DNA from: Glaciecola sp965660625
Lineage (GTDB): Bacteria > Pseudomonadota > Gammaproteobacteria > Enterobacterales > Alteromonadaceae
Assembly (NCBI GenBank): GCA_965660625.1
Contig: CBFIAR010000001.1
Span: forward strand, 496,001 to 560,000
Direction of reading: 5' to 3'
DNA length: 64,000 bases
A program made the translations under genes and the position numbers. Position 1 is the first letter of the stretch. Every line of letters starts with the position of its first letter. Below are positions 34,656 to 43,448 of this stretch, in pieces. The notes under the pieces were generated by a model. That model was not told where the DNA came from. It did no database searches and saw only the letters and a program-made list of their open reading frames with translations.

Positions 34656-36863
34656 CTAAGCGTATCTCTTCAATAAATTTGCTATGTCTAAAATTAGGGC
34701 AATGCCACCGTCAGAGGTAATCGTTGCACCTGCCATGCCAGGAGTACCTTGCAATAAAGCATCTAATGGCTTAATAACAACTTCTTCTTGTCCAATTAAT
34801 GAGTCAACCACAAAACCAACTTGCTGCGTGCCCATTTGCATTACAACTACATGACCTTTCGTACGGTCAACTATCTGTGGTATGCGATTCAGCCAGTCAC
34901 CAAGATAAAATAAAGGAATGGCTTTGGACCTAACAATCATTGTTAATTGGCCGTCTACTTTATGTGTTTTACCAATATCCATATTGATAATTTCACTGAC
35001 AGCTCCCAGTGGTAAGGCAAATGTTTGGGTTCCCACAACAATCATTAATGTGGGTAATATTGCTAGGGTAAGTGGAACTTTGATTGCAAGTCTCGTTCCT
35101 TTTCCAAGTTCTGAATCAATGCTAACCGAACCGTTAAGTTGGTTAATTTTAGTTTTAACCACATCCATTCCAACACCGCGACCAGAAATATCGCTAATTT
35201 CAGCTTTAGTAGAGAAACCTGGAGCGAAAATAAGGTTAAATGCTTCAACGTCTGACATTCTGGCTGCTGCATCGGCGTCTAACACGCCACGATTAATCGC
35301 AATCTCTTTCAGCTTTTCTGGATCCATTCCTTTACCATCATCATCTATCGTAAGGAGAATATGATCACCTTCTTGAGAAGCTGACAGCTTTACCGTGCCC
35401 ATTCTTGGTTTGCCTTGAGCCTCTCGCTCATCTGGCACTTCAATACCATGGTCAACCGAATTTCGCACCAAATGCACCAATGGATCAGCCAGTGCTTCAA
35501 CCAAGTTTTTATCTAAATCGGTTTCTTCACCCACTAATTCAAGTGTAATTTCTTTTTTCAAGGTTCTTGCTAAGTCTCGAACAACGCGAGGAAAACGACC
35601 AAAGACTTTCTTGATAGGCTGCATGCGGGTTTTCATCACCGCGCCCTGCAAATCACCCGTTACTACGTCTAAGTTAGCAATTGCTTTAGCCATGCTTTCG
35701 TCAGCATTATTCGTGCTTAAACTTAATAAGCGATTACGCACTAATACAAGCTCACCCACCATGTTCATAATTTGATCGAGTCTCTTAGTATCTACTCGAA
35801 CAGTAGTTTCTGCCTGAGGTGCGGCAGCACTTGATTTTTTATCCTCTTTTTTCGCTGCTGGCGTTGGCGCAGGCTGAGCCTTAACGGGTGCCTTGCTAGT
35901 AGGCTTTATCTCATCTTTTGTCGTGCTCGGCGTTTCAGCCTTTGCCGCTTCTGGTGCTTTCGCTGCTGGTTTTTTAGTCACAGACTCAATCGGCGACTTA
36001 CCTTCTCCATGCAGTTGGTCAAGTAATGCTTCGAACTCTTCGTCGGTTATTTCGTCAGAATTGCTGTTAGCGCTTTCATTAGCACTTTTTTCAGCACTGC
36101 TAACTGTGCTGGTGGCTTCATTCGTCTCTTTAACTTTGAATTGCCCCTTACCATGCAAATCATCTAACAACGCTTCAAATTCATCGTCTGTGATGTCTTC
36201 ACTTTCAGCACTTACTTGGGCCGTTGCTGAGCTTGGGGGGATAACCGCCGAAGTTTTTGATGGGCCTGAACTACCGTGGAGTTCATCAAGTAAGGCTTCA
36301 AACTCAGCATCAGTAATCTCATCGATGTTTGCGTCGGCTGACTCTACATCACTTTCAATAGCATCATCAATTGACTGTCCAATTACTTCATGGGCTTCAT
36401 CTTCGCTCTCATCAGCCGCGATTGTGAGACTCTCTAGAACATCGTCAGTAGCAAAAATATTTTCATCTGCCGTTTCTGGCTTGCTGAGTTTATGCAATAG
36501 AGCGATCAGTTCGTCAGGTGCCGCTTCAAGCGCTTCTCTCTGCTTTACTTGTTGAAACATTTCAACAACGACGTCAGTCGCTTGAAGAATGACATCCATT
36601 AACTCTGGGGTCAATGTGCGTTGACCGTTGCGCATCACATCAAACACGTTCTCTGCACCATGGCAGATGTTAACGAGTTCAGTTAGCGCCAAAAATCCAG
36701 CACCACCTTTGACCGTATGGTAGCCCCTGAATATTGCGTTAAGTAGATCTGCATCTTCTGGCTTATTTTCTAAATCAACAAGCTGTTCTTGGAGTTGCTC
36801 AAGTATTTCTCCGGCTTCCACCAAGAAATCTTGCATTATTTCCTCGTCAACTTCAAACGACAT
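34656..36863 (-). CDS. cheA: CheA, chemotaxis histidine kinase with a repeated linker motif
   Basis: A 735-residue kinase. The N-terminal Hpt domain has the phospho-accepting His 49 (RGYHTVKGG). Residues about 130-350 form an acidic then Ala/Pro/Lys-rich linker without a recognisable P2 domain; it carries three near-identical motifs ITDxEFEALLDxLHG at 183-197, 224-238 and 272-286. The dimerisation domain begins near RVDTKRLDQIMNMVGELV (356-373), followed by the ATPase domain (NSVDHGIE, DDGKGMD, GRGVGMDVV) and a CheW-like regulatory domain. The motif resembles the FliM N-terminal CheY-binding peptide encoded elsewhere in this cluster. Confidence 0.96.
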   Translation of the reverse strand: MSFEVDEEIMQDFLVEAGEILEQLQEQLVDLENKPEDADLLNAIFRGYHTVKGGAGFLALTELVNICHGAENVFDVMRNGQRTLTPELMDVILQATDVVVEMFQQVKQREALEAAPDELIALLHKLSKPETADENIFATDDVLESLTIAADESEDEAHEVIGQSIDDAIESDVESADANIDEITDAEFEALLDELHGSSGPSKTSAVIPPSSATAQVSAESEDITDDEFEALLDDLHGKGQFKVKETNEATSTVSSAEKSANESANSNSDEITDEEFEALLDQLHGEGKSPIESVTKKPAAKAPEAAKAETPSTTKDEIKPTSKAPVKAQPAPTPAAKKEDKKSSAAAPQAETTVRVDTKRLDQIMNMVGELVLVRNRLLSLSTNNADESMAKAIANLDVVTGDLQGAVMKTRMQPIKKVFGRFPRVVRDLARTLKKEITLELVGEETDLDKNLVEALADPLVHLVRNSVDHGIEVPDEREAQGKPRMGTVKLSASQEGDHILLTIDDDGKGMDPEKLKEIAINRGVLDADAAARMSDVEAFNLIFAPGFSTKAEISDISGRGVGMDVVKTKINQLNGSVSIDSELGKGTRLAIKVPLTLAILPTLMIVVGTQTFALPLGAVSEIINMDIGKTHKVDGQLTMIVRSKAIPLFYLGDWLNRIPQIVDRTKGHVVVMQMGTQQVGFVVDSLIGQEEVVIKPLDALLQGTPGMAGATITSDGGIALILDIANLLKRYA

Positions 36864-36875
36864 TCGTCGGCTCCC

Positions 36876-37634
36876 CTAAAACCCTAAACTTGACAGCAAA
36901 TCGTCAACGTCGTCTTGTCCACTTACTACGTCGTCTCGTGTATCTGCATCGATAATCGGCCCTTCGGCTTTTACTGTATCGGTCTGTTTCTTAGAAGTTT
37001 GAGGATTATCTTCTACCAGCTGCAATTCTGCAACGTCACCAAATGCGGTCAGCATTGAAACCAGACTATCTTCGACTTCTTTAACCAGCTCGATAACGCG
37101 ACGAATTACTTGCCCAGTAAGATCTTGATAGCCTTGAGCCATCAATACTTCGGTAAGTAAGGTATATAAAGTTTCTGAATCTTGGCTTGCATCTGTTATG
37201 AGCTTATCAAGGTCCGAGCACAGGTGCTTAAATTCGCCTAATTCAATTTGGCGGGTCATTAATTTGTGCCATTCAGGCATGATGTCAGTTAAGCGGTGAT
37301 TCAAACCCTCTGCAATTGGCATGCATTTTTCGACAGCATCCATGGTCGTGTTTGCCGCTTTTTCGGTCTCTTCAATAACATAAACTAAACGAGACCGTGC
37401 ATCAGGAATTTCGTCCTGCATCAAGTTAGCAATACGTTCATCTATTTGAAAGTTATTTAGCGAGTCATGCAACTGGCGAGTCAATTTTCCTACCTCAAAA
37501 AAAAGCTCTGTTGACTCTCTCATCGTAATTACATCAACAAGCGCGTTCGCCTGTTCACGATCACCCTTTTCAAGATACTCCACTAGCAATCTCGCTTCAT
37601 CTAGCGAGACTAAGTCTTTGTTGGTCGTTGTCAT
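36876..37634 (-). CDS. cheZ: CheZ, CheY-P phosphatase
   Basis: A 252-residue, largely helical protein. The catalytic region contains YQDLTGQVIRRVIELV (about residues 176-191), with the glutamine that activates water for CheY-P hydrolysis. The C-terminus DDVDDLLSSLGF is the conserved CheY-binding tail. It sits 12 bases upstream of cheA and 30 after cheY. Confidence 0.95.
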   Translation of the reverse strand: MTTTNKDLVSLDEARLLVEYLEKGDREQANALVDVITMRESTELFFEVGKLTRQLHDSLNNFQIDERIANLMQDEIPDARSRLVYVIEETEKAANTTMDAVEKCMPIAEGLNHRLTDIMPEWHKLMTRQIELGEFKHLCSDLDKLITDASQDSETLYTLLTEVLMAQGYQDLTGQVIRRVIELVKEVEDSLVSMLTAFGDVAELQLVEDNPQTSKKQTDTVKAEGPIIDADTRDDVVSGQDDVDDLLSSLGF

Positions 37635-37664
37635 TCAACGTTACCCCATTAAGAAATATCGCTG

Positions 37665-38048
37665 TTAACCTAGACGTTCGAAGATTTTCTCTAGCTTTTC
37701 TTTAAGCGTCGCAGCTGTGAATGGTTTAATAACATAACCATTGACGCCTGCTTGCGCAGCGGCAACAATCTGTTCTTTCTTCGCTTCTGCAGTGACCATT
37801 AAAACAGGTAAATGTTTTAAATTGTCGTCAGCTCGGATTGCGCGTAAAAGATCGATCCCCTGCATTCCAGGCATATTCCAATCCGTTACAACGAAATCGA
37901 AATCACCCTGCACAAGCATCGGCAACGCCGTATTTCCGTCATCTGCCTCTTGAATGTTTGTAAAACCCAGATCTTTTAACAAATTCTTAATGATACGCCT
38001 CATTGTTGAGAAATCATCAACAACTAAGATTTTCATATTCTTATTCAA
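37665..38048 (-). CDS. cheY: CheY, chemotaxis response regulator
   Basis: A 127-residue stand-alone receiver domain. Acidic pocket residues DD are near 11-12, the phospho-acceptor Asp 56 lies in VVTDWNMPGMQG, and the conserved Thr and Lys are in VTAEA and IKPF. Phosphorylated CheY binds FliM and changes motor rotation. It lies 51 bases after fliA. Confidence 0.97.
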   Translation of the reverse strand: MNKNMKILVVDDFSTMRRIIKNLLKDLGFTNIQEADDGNTALPMLVQGDFDFVVTDWNMPGMQGIDLLRAIRADDNLKHLPVLMVTAEAKKEQIVAAAQAGVNGYVIKPFTAATLKEKLEKIFERLG

Positions 38049-38099
38049 AACTGCCTCCGCTGAGGTACAAATTAACTACAAAAATAACACAGAGAAAAC

Positions 38100-38828
38100 T
38101 TAGTCGGCTGTTCGCCAAGACTCCATTTTCGACTTTAACTTCAACATCGCTTGACTGTGAATTTGACTCACGCGCGACTCACTTACCTCGAGCACTTCGC
38201 CAATTTCACGCAAGTTTAATTCTTCATCGTAATAAAGTGAGAGCACTATCGCTTCTCGCTCTGGTAATGTGGTTATCGCCCGAGCTAGTGCTTTCTGAAA
38301 CGATCCTTGCACCATGTCTTCAAAAGGACTGTTTACACCTTTCGTTCTGTCGGTGGTAAGCACATCTTCGCTAACGCCTAGATCTTCGATTCCAACGAGT
38401 TTACCCGCGTTAACTTCATTTAACATTTGGTGGTATTCCTGCACTGACACCTGCAGCATGTCAGCTACGTCAACATCGCGTGCATCGCGGCCGGTGGCTT
38501 TTTCCACATCAGAAATAGCTTGCGTTATTGCTCGACTATTTTTGTGAACCGAACGTGGAGTCCAGTCACCTTTTCGAATTTCATCAAGCATCGAACCACG
38601 AATACGAATACCGGCAAAGGTCTCAAAACTTGCGCCCTTAGAGCCGTCAAAATTTCTTGCAGCTTCGAGCAAGCCAATCATCCCCGCTTGAATCAAATCG
38701 TCAACCAGGACACTTGCTGGCAACCTCGCCATTAGATGATGAGCAATTCTTTTCACCAAAGGCGCATGTCGCTCGACCAGTTGGTTTTTATCAATTTGCT
38801 GTTGATAGACTGCCACTTTGTTACTCAC
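38100..38828 (-). CDS. fliA: FliA, flagellar sigma factor (sigma-28)
   Basis: A 242-residue sigma-70-family factor. Region 2 contains LIQAGMIGLLEAARNFDGSKGASFETFAGIRIRG split at about 42-75; region 4 has LNLREIGEVLEVSESRVSQIHSQAML near the end (about 205-230). It directs late flagellar and chemotaxis genes. It follows flhG by 11 bases. Confidence 0.96.
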   Translation of the reverse strand: MSNKVAVYQQQIDKNQLVERHAPLVKRIAHHLMARLPASVLVDDLIQAGMIGLLEAARNFDGSKGASFETFAGIRIRGSMLDEIRKGDWTPRSVHKNSRAITQAISDVEKATGRDARDVDVADMLQVSVQEYHQMLNEVNAGKLVGIEDLGVSEDVLTTDRTKGVNSPFEDMVQGSFQKALARAITTLPEREAIVLSLYYDEELNLREIGEVLEVSESRVSQIHSQAMLKLKSKMESWRTAD

Positions 38829-38839
38829 TGATTAGTTAC

Positions 38840-39691
38840 CTACTCGTTTCTCGATACTAGCTGCTCAATAAAAAATTCCAAATGCCCACCGGGTTGCGCC
38901 GGTATAGGCCAAGTCATAGACTTTTGAGCTAGGCTAGTTATCGCCAATGCCGCAGGCGATGATGGATATGCATCAACAATCGCAGCTTGTTTACGTACAG
39001 ATTTACGAATATTTTCGTCGAATGGAACAACGCCCACCAACTCTAACGCAACATCCAAAAATCGCCCTGTCACTTTGGAAAGCTTGCTAAAAAGTTCTTT
39101 GCCTTCCCTTTCGCTTCGAACCATGTTGGCGACTATTTTAAATTTAAACACACCATGTTCACGGTTAAGAATCTTGATCAATGCATACGCGTCGGTCAGT
39201 GATGTTGGCTCGTCACACACAACCACAAGAACGTCTTGTGCTGCCCTAGAAAAGCTCATGACCATGTCAGAAATGCCCGCAGCTGTATCTATAATCAATA
39301 CGTCTATCTCTGTGCGTAACTCACTGAAGGCTCGGATAAGACCTGCATGTTCTGTTTGACCTAACTCAGCCATTGATTTGGAGCCCGACGTAGCTGGCGC
39401 AATTTTAACGCCATGCGGACCTGTTACTAAAATGTCGTCTAAGGTGCATTCGCCTCTCAGTACATGTGATAAATTTTTATCCACCCGCAGTCCAAGTAAA
39501 ACGTCAACATTGGCCAAGCCTAAATCGGCATCTAGTACAAGCACACGCTTGCCTTGTTTGGCCAATGAGATGGCGAGATTTAAAGACACGTTGGTTTTCC
39601 CCACACCACCTTTTCCGCCTGTGACAGCCATGACTTTAATTAATTTGGACTTATTCATTTTTCTTAAGCTACTCGCTTGATCTTCTATCAT
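38840..39691 (-). CDS. flhG: FlhG/FleN, MinD-like ATPase controlling flagellar number
   Basis: A 283-residue MinD-like ATPase with deviant Walker A GGKGGVGKT (25-33) and LDADLGLANVDVLLG (about 53-67). In polar flagellates it limits flagellum number by restraining FlhF and FlrA/FleQ. The N-terminal stretch before the ATPase contains the activation-type segment (DQASSLRKM) known to stimulate FlhF. It overlaps flhF by four bases. Confidence 0.94.
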   Translation of the reverse strand: MIEDQASSLRKMNKSKLIKVMAVTGGKGGVGKTNVSLNLAISLAKQGKRVLVLDADLGLANVDVLLGLRVDKNLSHVLRGECTLDDILVTGPHGVKIAPATSGSKSMAELGQTEHAGLIRAFSELRTEIDVLIIDTAAGISDMVMSFSRAAQDVLVVVCDEPTSLTDAYALIKILNREHGVFKFKIVANMVRSEREGKELFSKLSKVTGRFLDVALELVGVVPFDENIRKSVRKQAAIVDAYPSSPAALAITSLAQKSMTWPIPAQPGGHLEFFIEQLVSRNE

Positions 39692-41235
39692 CCTGCTCTG
39701 ACACCTTCATCAGAATTCGATAGACTAGTATGCGCTAAAGCATACTTTTTATAAAGTTTTGACGCTACCATTATTAAATTTTTTGCATCGGCAAGTTTGA
39801 TGTCCTCAGGTACTCTCTGCCCATCCGTTACGTAGCTTAGTCTAAGGTCGTTTTCAATGACCACGCTCAGGGCTTCTCCAAGACTATAACACTCGTCTAA
39901 TTTACTGAAAATGCAGCCTGTAAGGTTTATATTTTTATACGCTTGTATGGTTTGATGTAACACCTGATACTGTGCGCCTGCAGGTAACAATAAGTATTTC
40001 TTGATGTTAGCGGTGGTTTCTTTTTCATAATCGTTAAGTTGTGTCACTAAACGAGCGTCACGTTGACTAAACCCGGCCGTGTCAATAAGGACTAATTTTT
40101 TGTGCCTTAGTTGATAAAGGATATGAGCTAACTCTTCAGACGTCTGTGCTTTTTTCACTGTGCAGCCAATGATCTTTCCATATGTCGCTAATTGCTCAAA
40201 GGCCGCAATTCGATAGGTATCAACAGTAATCATAGCGACTTCATTCGCGCCATACTTCTGTGCAAATTTAGCTGCCAATTTTGCAACCGTTGTCGTTTTA
40301 CCCGTACCTGTTGGTCCAACCAAAGCAACAATACCAGACTGCTGCAAAATGTCGTTACCACCGATGTGTAATCGATTTGAAATTAAATTTAGCAAGTAAT
40401 CCCAACCTTCTGTCTCAGTCGCTTGAGGTGGCAGAAAACTCACTAGTTGCTGGACTAATCTTTCACTAATCCCCATACCTAGCAGCTTGTTACCAAGAAA
40501 ATAGTGGGTGGGGTTTTTACGTTTGTTCTTTTCATCACTCAAGCCATTTACTTGATATTGAAGAACATTGCGGATAGAAGCGAGTTCGGACTTTATAAAA
40601 TGAAGGCCATCATTAGATGCAAAACTGTTATCTTGGCTAAATAAATCTGACGCTTGGTTATCGCTAAAGTCATGTTCCATTGGAAAATCATCTATTGGTT
40701 TGGATACAGGATTTCTAGCATATTCTTGATTCGATTCTGCTTCTCGACGGCGTTTTTCCGCTTGCTGCGAATCAGCATAACCTTGACTCACCCGAGCTTG
40801 ATTTTGATTCGTTACTTTTGATGGCTGCGCTGATTGAGCAGTGCGTTGTTGCGTATATTGTTTGCTGATGTTTTTATCACTATATTGACCATTTTTGCGC
40901 CCATGAGTAGCGTTGGCATGCGCTACACTTTCAAATCCATCACTACTTTCATCAACCAACTGACCTCCATGCTGTTTCTCCAGCAGTGCTTTGAGACTAT
41001 CAGGTCCATCATCACCAATTATCTCGCTCAGCGTTGGCGTATTTTTTGATCTTCTACCTAAGCTTATTGTAGGAGCCGGTTTAGTCATTTCGGTTTCTTT
41101 ATCTACTGCGGCAACCAGCTCTACGCCATCTGCTACCTTTTTATTAGACATAATAACTGCGTCGCCGCCAAGTTCGTCTTTCACTTGCTTGAGCGCTTCT
41201 CGCATATCTTTGCCAAAAAAACGTCTAATTTTCAT
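39688..41235 (-). CDS. flhF: FlhF, SRP-type GTPase for polar flagellar placement
   Basis: A 515-residue protein. A basic N-terminal segment (MKIRRFFGKDMREALKQVK) is followed by a long hydrophilic B domain (about 50-205), the helical N domain and the GTPase G domain with P-loop GPTGTGKT (307-314), DTYRIAA, DTAGFS and TKLDE-like SKLDE motifs. It recruits early flagellar components to the pole. 32 bases downstream of flhA. Confidence 0.95.
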   Translation of the reverse strand: MKIRRFFGKDMREALKQVKDELGGDAVIMSNKKVADGVELVAAVDKETEMTKPAPTISLGRRSKNTPTLSEIIGDDGPDSLKALLEKQHGGQLVDESSDGFESVAHANATHGRKNGQYSDKNISKQYTQQRTAQSAQPSKVTNQNQARVSQGYADSQQAEKRRREAESNQEYARNPVSKPIDDFPMEHDFSDNQASDLFSQDNSFASNDGLHFIKSELASIRNVLQYQVNGLSDEKNKRKNPTHYFLGNKLLGMGISERLVQQLVSFLPPQATETEGWDYLLNLISNRLHIGGNDILQQSGIVALVGPTGTGKTTTVAKLAAKFAQKYGANEVAMITVDTYRIAAFEQLATYGKIIGCTVKKAQTSEELAHILYQLRHKKLVLIDTAGFSQRDARLVTQLNDYEKETTANIKKYLLLPAGAQYQVLHQTIQAYKNINLTGCIFSKLDECYSLGEALSVVIENDLRLSYVTDGQRVPEDIKLADAKNLIMVASKLYKKYALAHTSLSNSDEGVRAG

Positions 41236-41267
41236 GATGTCCTCGTTAGTGTTGGTAATGCGTCAGT

Positions 41268-43367
41268 TTATTGACCGACTGATGACACTATTTTTATTTG
41301 TTTGTCGTCAGGTATCTCTTGATACGACAACACATGTAATCCTACAACAGCGTGTTTCAAAAACCTTGATAGCACCGGACGTAGCATCCCTGATGTCAAT
41401 AAGACCGAGGGTTCACCTGCGAGTTCTTGTTGCTGACTAGCCTCAGTTAACGATTGCTGAATTTTCTCTGCAAGGCCCGGCTCTATGCCAGCACCATCCT
41501 CGCCACCTGCTTGTAAGGACTGATGCAACATCTGTTCCAAGTCGGGCGCTAAAGTGATAACCGGTATTTCATTACCACCCGCAGTAATGTCTTGTACAAT
41601 CAAACGCTTCAGTGCAATCCGCAGGGCAGATACCAGTACGTCTGGATCTTGGCTTTTAGGACCGTACTCGCAAAGCGTCTGACAAATTGTGCGCATATCT
41701 CTGATTGGCACACCTTCATACAATAGCGTTTGCAGTACTTTGACCATGGTGCTCAGTGACAAAATATCAGGTACCAGTCCTTCAACTAGTTTCGGATTGG
41801 TTTTTTCAAGCATATCAAGCAACTGTTGAACTTCTTCATGCCCTAATAACTGATAGGCATTGGTTGTAAGTAACTGACTCAGATGCGTGGCAACCACTGT
41901 GGCAGAATCCACAACCGTATAGCCAAGGGTTTGTGCATGTTCACGTTGATTAGCCTTGATCCAAACAGCATCTAGGCCAAATGCTGGGTCCTTGGTTTTA
42001 GTCCCCGACAGCTCACCGAATACCTGACCGGGGTTAATAGCAAGCTCGTTATCATGACTGATTTCTGCATCACCAATTGACACTCCCATCATCGAAATGG
42101 AATAGGCATTGGGTGAAAAGTCTAAATTATCGCGAATATGCACGGGCGGAATAAGAAAACCAAGCTCTTGCGACAATTTTTTACGCACGCCTTTGATGCG
42201 CGTCAATAATTCACCGCCTTGTGATTTATCTACAAGCGGAATAAGACGGTACCCGACCTCAAGTCCAATAGTGTCGACGTGTTGAACATCGTCCCAACCG
42301 AGTTCTTTGATTTCACTCGGTCCTTTACTTGAATCGGGCATTTTTTCTACCAAGGCTTTATCTTTTGCTTCCTTGGCTTTCATCTTGTCTCTGAAGAAAG
42401 CATAAGCAAAAACAGCAGCAGAGAAGCCAAGGAAAGCGACGTGCGGCATACCCGGAACAATACCCATAACAAATAAGATACCAGAGGTGATGTAGAGCGC
42501 TTTGCGGTTGGCCAACTGCTCTCTAATTTCATGCCCCATTTCCTGCGAGTCATTTTCTCTGGTAACAATGATCGCGGTTGCAACAGACAGTAATAACGAG
42601 GGGATTTGGGCGACAAGACCATCACCAATCGTCAGAATGGTATACACTTCCATCGCCGTAGAGAAATTTAAATCATGCTGATACATGCCCACAAACAGAC
42701 CGCCAACAATATTAATTAACATGATGAAAAGGCCTGCGATTGCGTCACCTTTTACAAATTTTGACGCACCGTCCATCGAACCATAAAAATCAGCCTCAGA
42801 GGTGATTTCTTCGCGTCTCTTTCTGGCTTGATCTTGGTCGATATAACCTGCGTTCAAGTCGGCATCAATTGCCATTTGCTTGCCCGGCATAGCGTCCAAA
42901 GTGAACCTAGCACTCACTTCAGAAATACGCCCAGCACCGGCTGTGACTACTTTAAAATTGATAATTAACAAAATTGCAAAGACCACGACACCGACCACAT
43001 AATTTCCGCCGATAACCACTTCACCAAACGCTTGTATAACCTTCCCTGCAGCGTCTCCTCCCTCATGACCTTCCAATAGCACAATTCGCGTAGAGGCAAC
43101 ATTAAGCGCCAAACGCAACACGGTAGCCACCAACAGAACAAGGGGGAATATACCAAAATCGACAGGACGTTTGGTTAAAACAGAGACCAAAATAATGACA
43201 AGAGACAGGGCAATATTAAAGCTAAAAAGTACGTCTAAAAGGATAGCTGGCATCGGCAAAATAACCATGCCCATAATGGCTAAAACGACAATTGGCGCGC
43301 CCATGCCAGCAGCGACGCTCTTTAATTGTGTTCTATCTATACGTGGAAAAGCGGACGTTAATTGCAT
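41268..43367 (-). CDS. flhA: FlhA, flagellar type III export gate protein
   Basis: A 699-residue protein. The N-terminal half has about eight membrane segments and the FHIPEP family core (ARFTLDAMPGKQMAIDADLN split near 150-170). The C-terminal half is the cytoplasmic docking domain for chaperone-substrate complexes. It heads the flhA-flhF-flhG-fliA-che transcript and has its own sigma-54 promoter-like site 42 bases upstream. Confidence 0.97.
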   Translation of the reverse strand: MQLTSAFPRIDRTQLKSVAAGMGAPIVVLAIMGMVILPMPAILLDVLFSFNIALSLVIILVSVLTKRPVDFGIFPLVLLVATVLRLALNVASTRIVLLEGHEGGDAAGKVIQAFGEVVIGGNYVVGVVVFAILLIINFKVVTAGAGRISEVSARFTLDAMPGKQMAIDADLNAGYIDQDQARKRREEITSEADFYGSMDGASKFVKGDAIAGLFIMLINIVGGLFVGMYQHDLNFSTAMEVYTILTIGDGLVAQIPSLLLSVATAIIVTRENDSQEMGHEIREQLANRKALYITSGILFVMGIVPGMPHVAFLGFSAAVFAYAFFRDKMKAKEAKDKALVEKMPDSSKGPSEIKELGWDDVQHVDTIGLEVGYRLIPLVDKSQGGELLTRIKGVRKKLSQELGFLIPPVHIRDNLDFSPNAYSISMMGVSIGDAEISHDNELAINPGQVFGELSGTKTKDPAFGLDAVWIKANQREHAQTLGYTVVDSATVVATHLSQLLTTNAYQLLGHEEVQQLLDMLEKTNPKLVEGLVPDILSLSTMVKVLQTLLYEGVPIRDMRTICQTLCEYGPKSQDPDVLVSALRIALKRLIVQDITAGGNEIPVITLAPDLEQMLHQSLQAGGEDGAGIEPGLAEKIQQSLTEASQQQELAGEPSVLLTSGMLRPVLSRFLKHAVVGLHVLSYQEIPDDKQIKIVSSVGQ

Positions 43368-43408
43368 ACAACAGAATTTTGACAGCTAAGTAATAATAAC
43401 TGTTGTAT

Positions 43409-43425
43409 TACAACTAACGTGCCAA
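43409..43425 (-). promoter_or_regulatory. Sigma-54 promoter-like site for flhA
   Basis: Minus-strand TTGGCACGTTAGTTGTA matches TTGGCACG-N4-TTGCA except for one base in the -12 element. It lies in the 81-base gap between the diguanylate cyclase gene and flhA, so flhA and the genes after it can be transcribed independently of the cyclase gene. Confidence 0.85.
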
Positions 43426-43448
43426 CACGCTGAAGTTTATGAAAAAAA

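Noticed and set aside
35893..36555. Long antisense open frame (220 codons) opposite cheA
   Set aside because: It is the shadow of the low-complexity CheA linker; the translation is Ser-rich with no family resemblance.
38049..38099. Sigma-28 promoter ahead of cheY (CTAAGTTT)
   Set aside because: A -35-like octamer is present, but no GCCGATAA-like -10 element is found at the expected distance.
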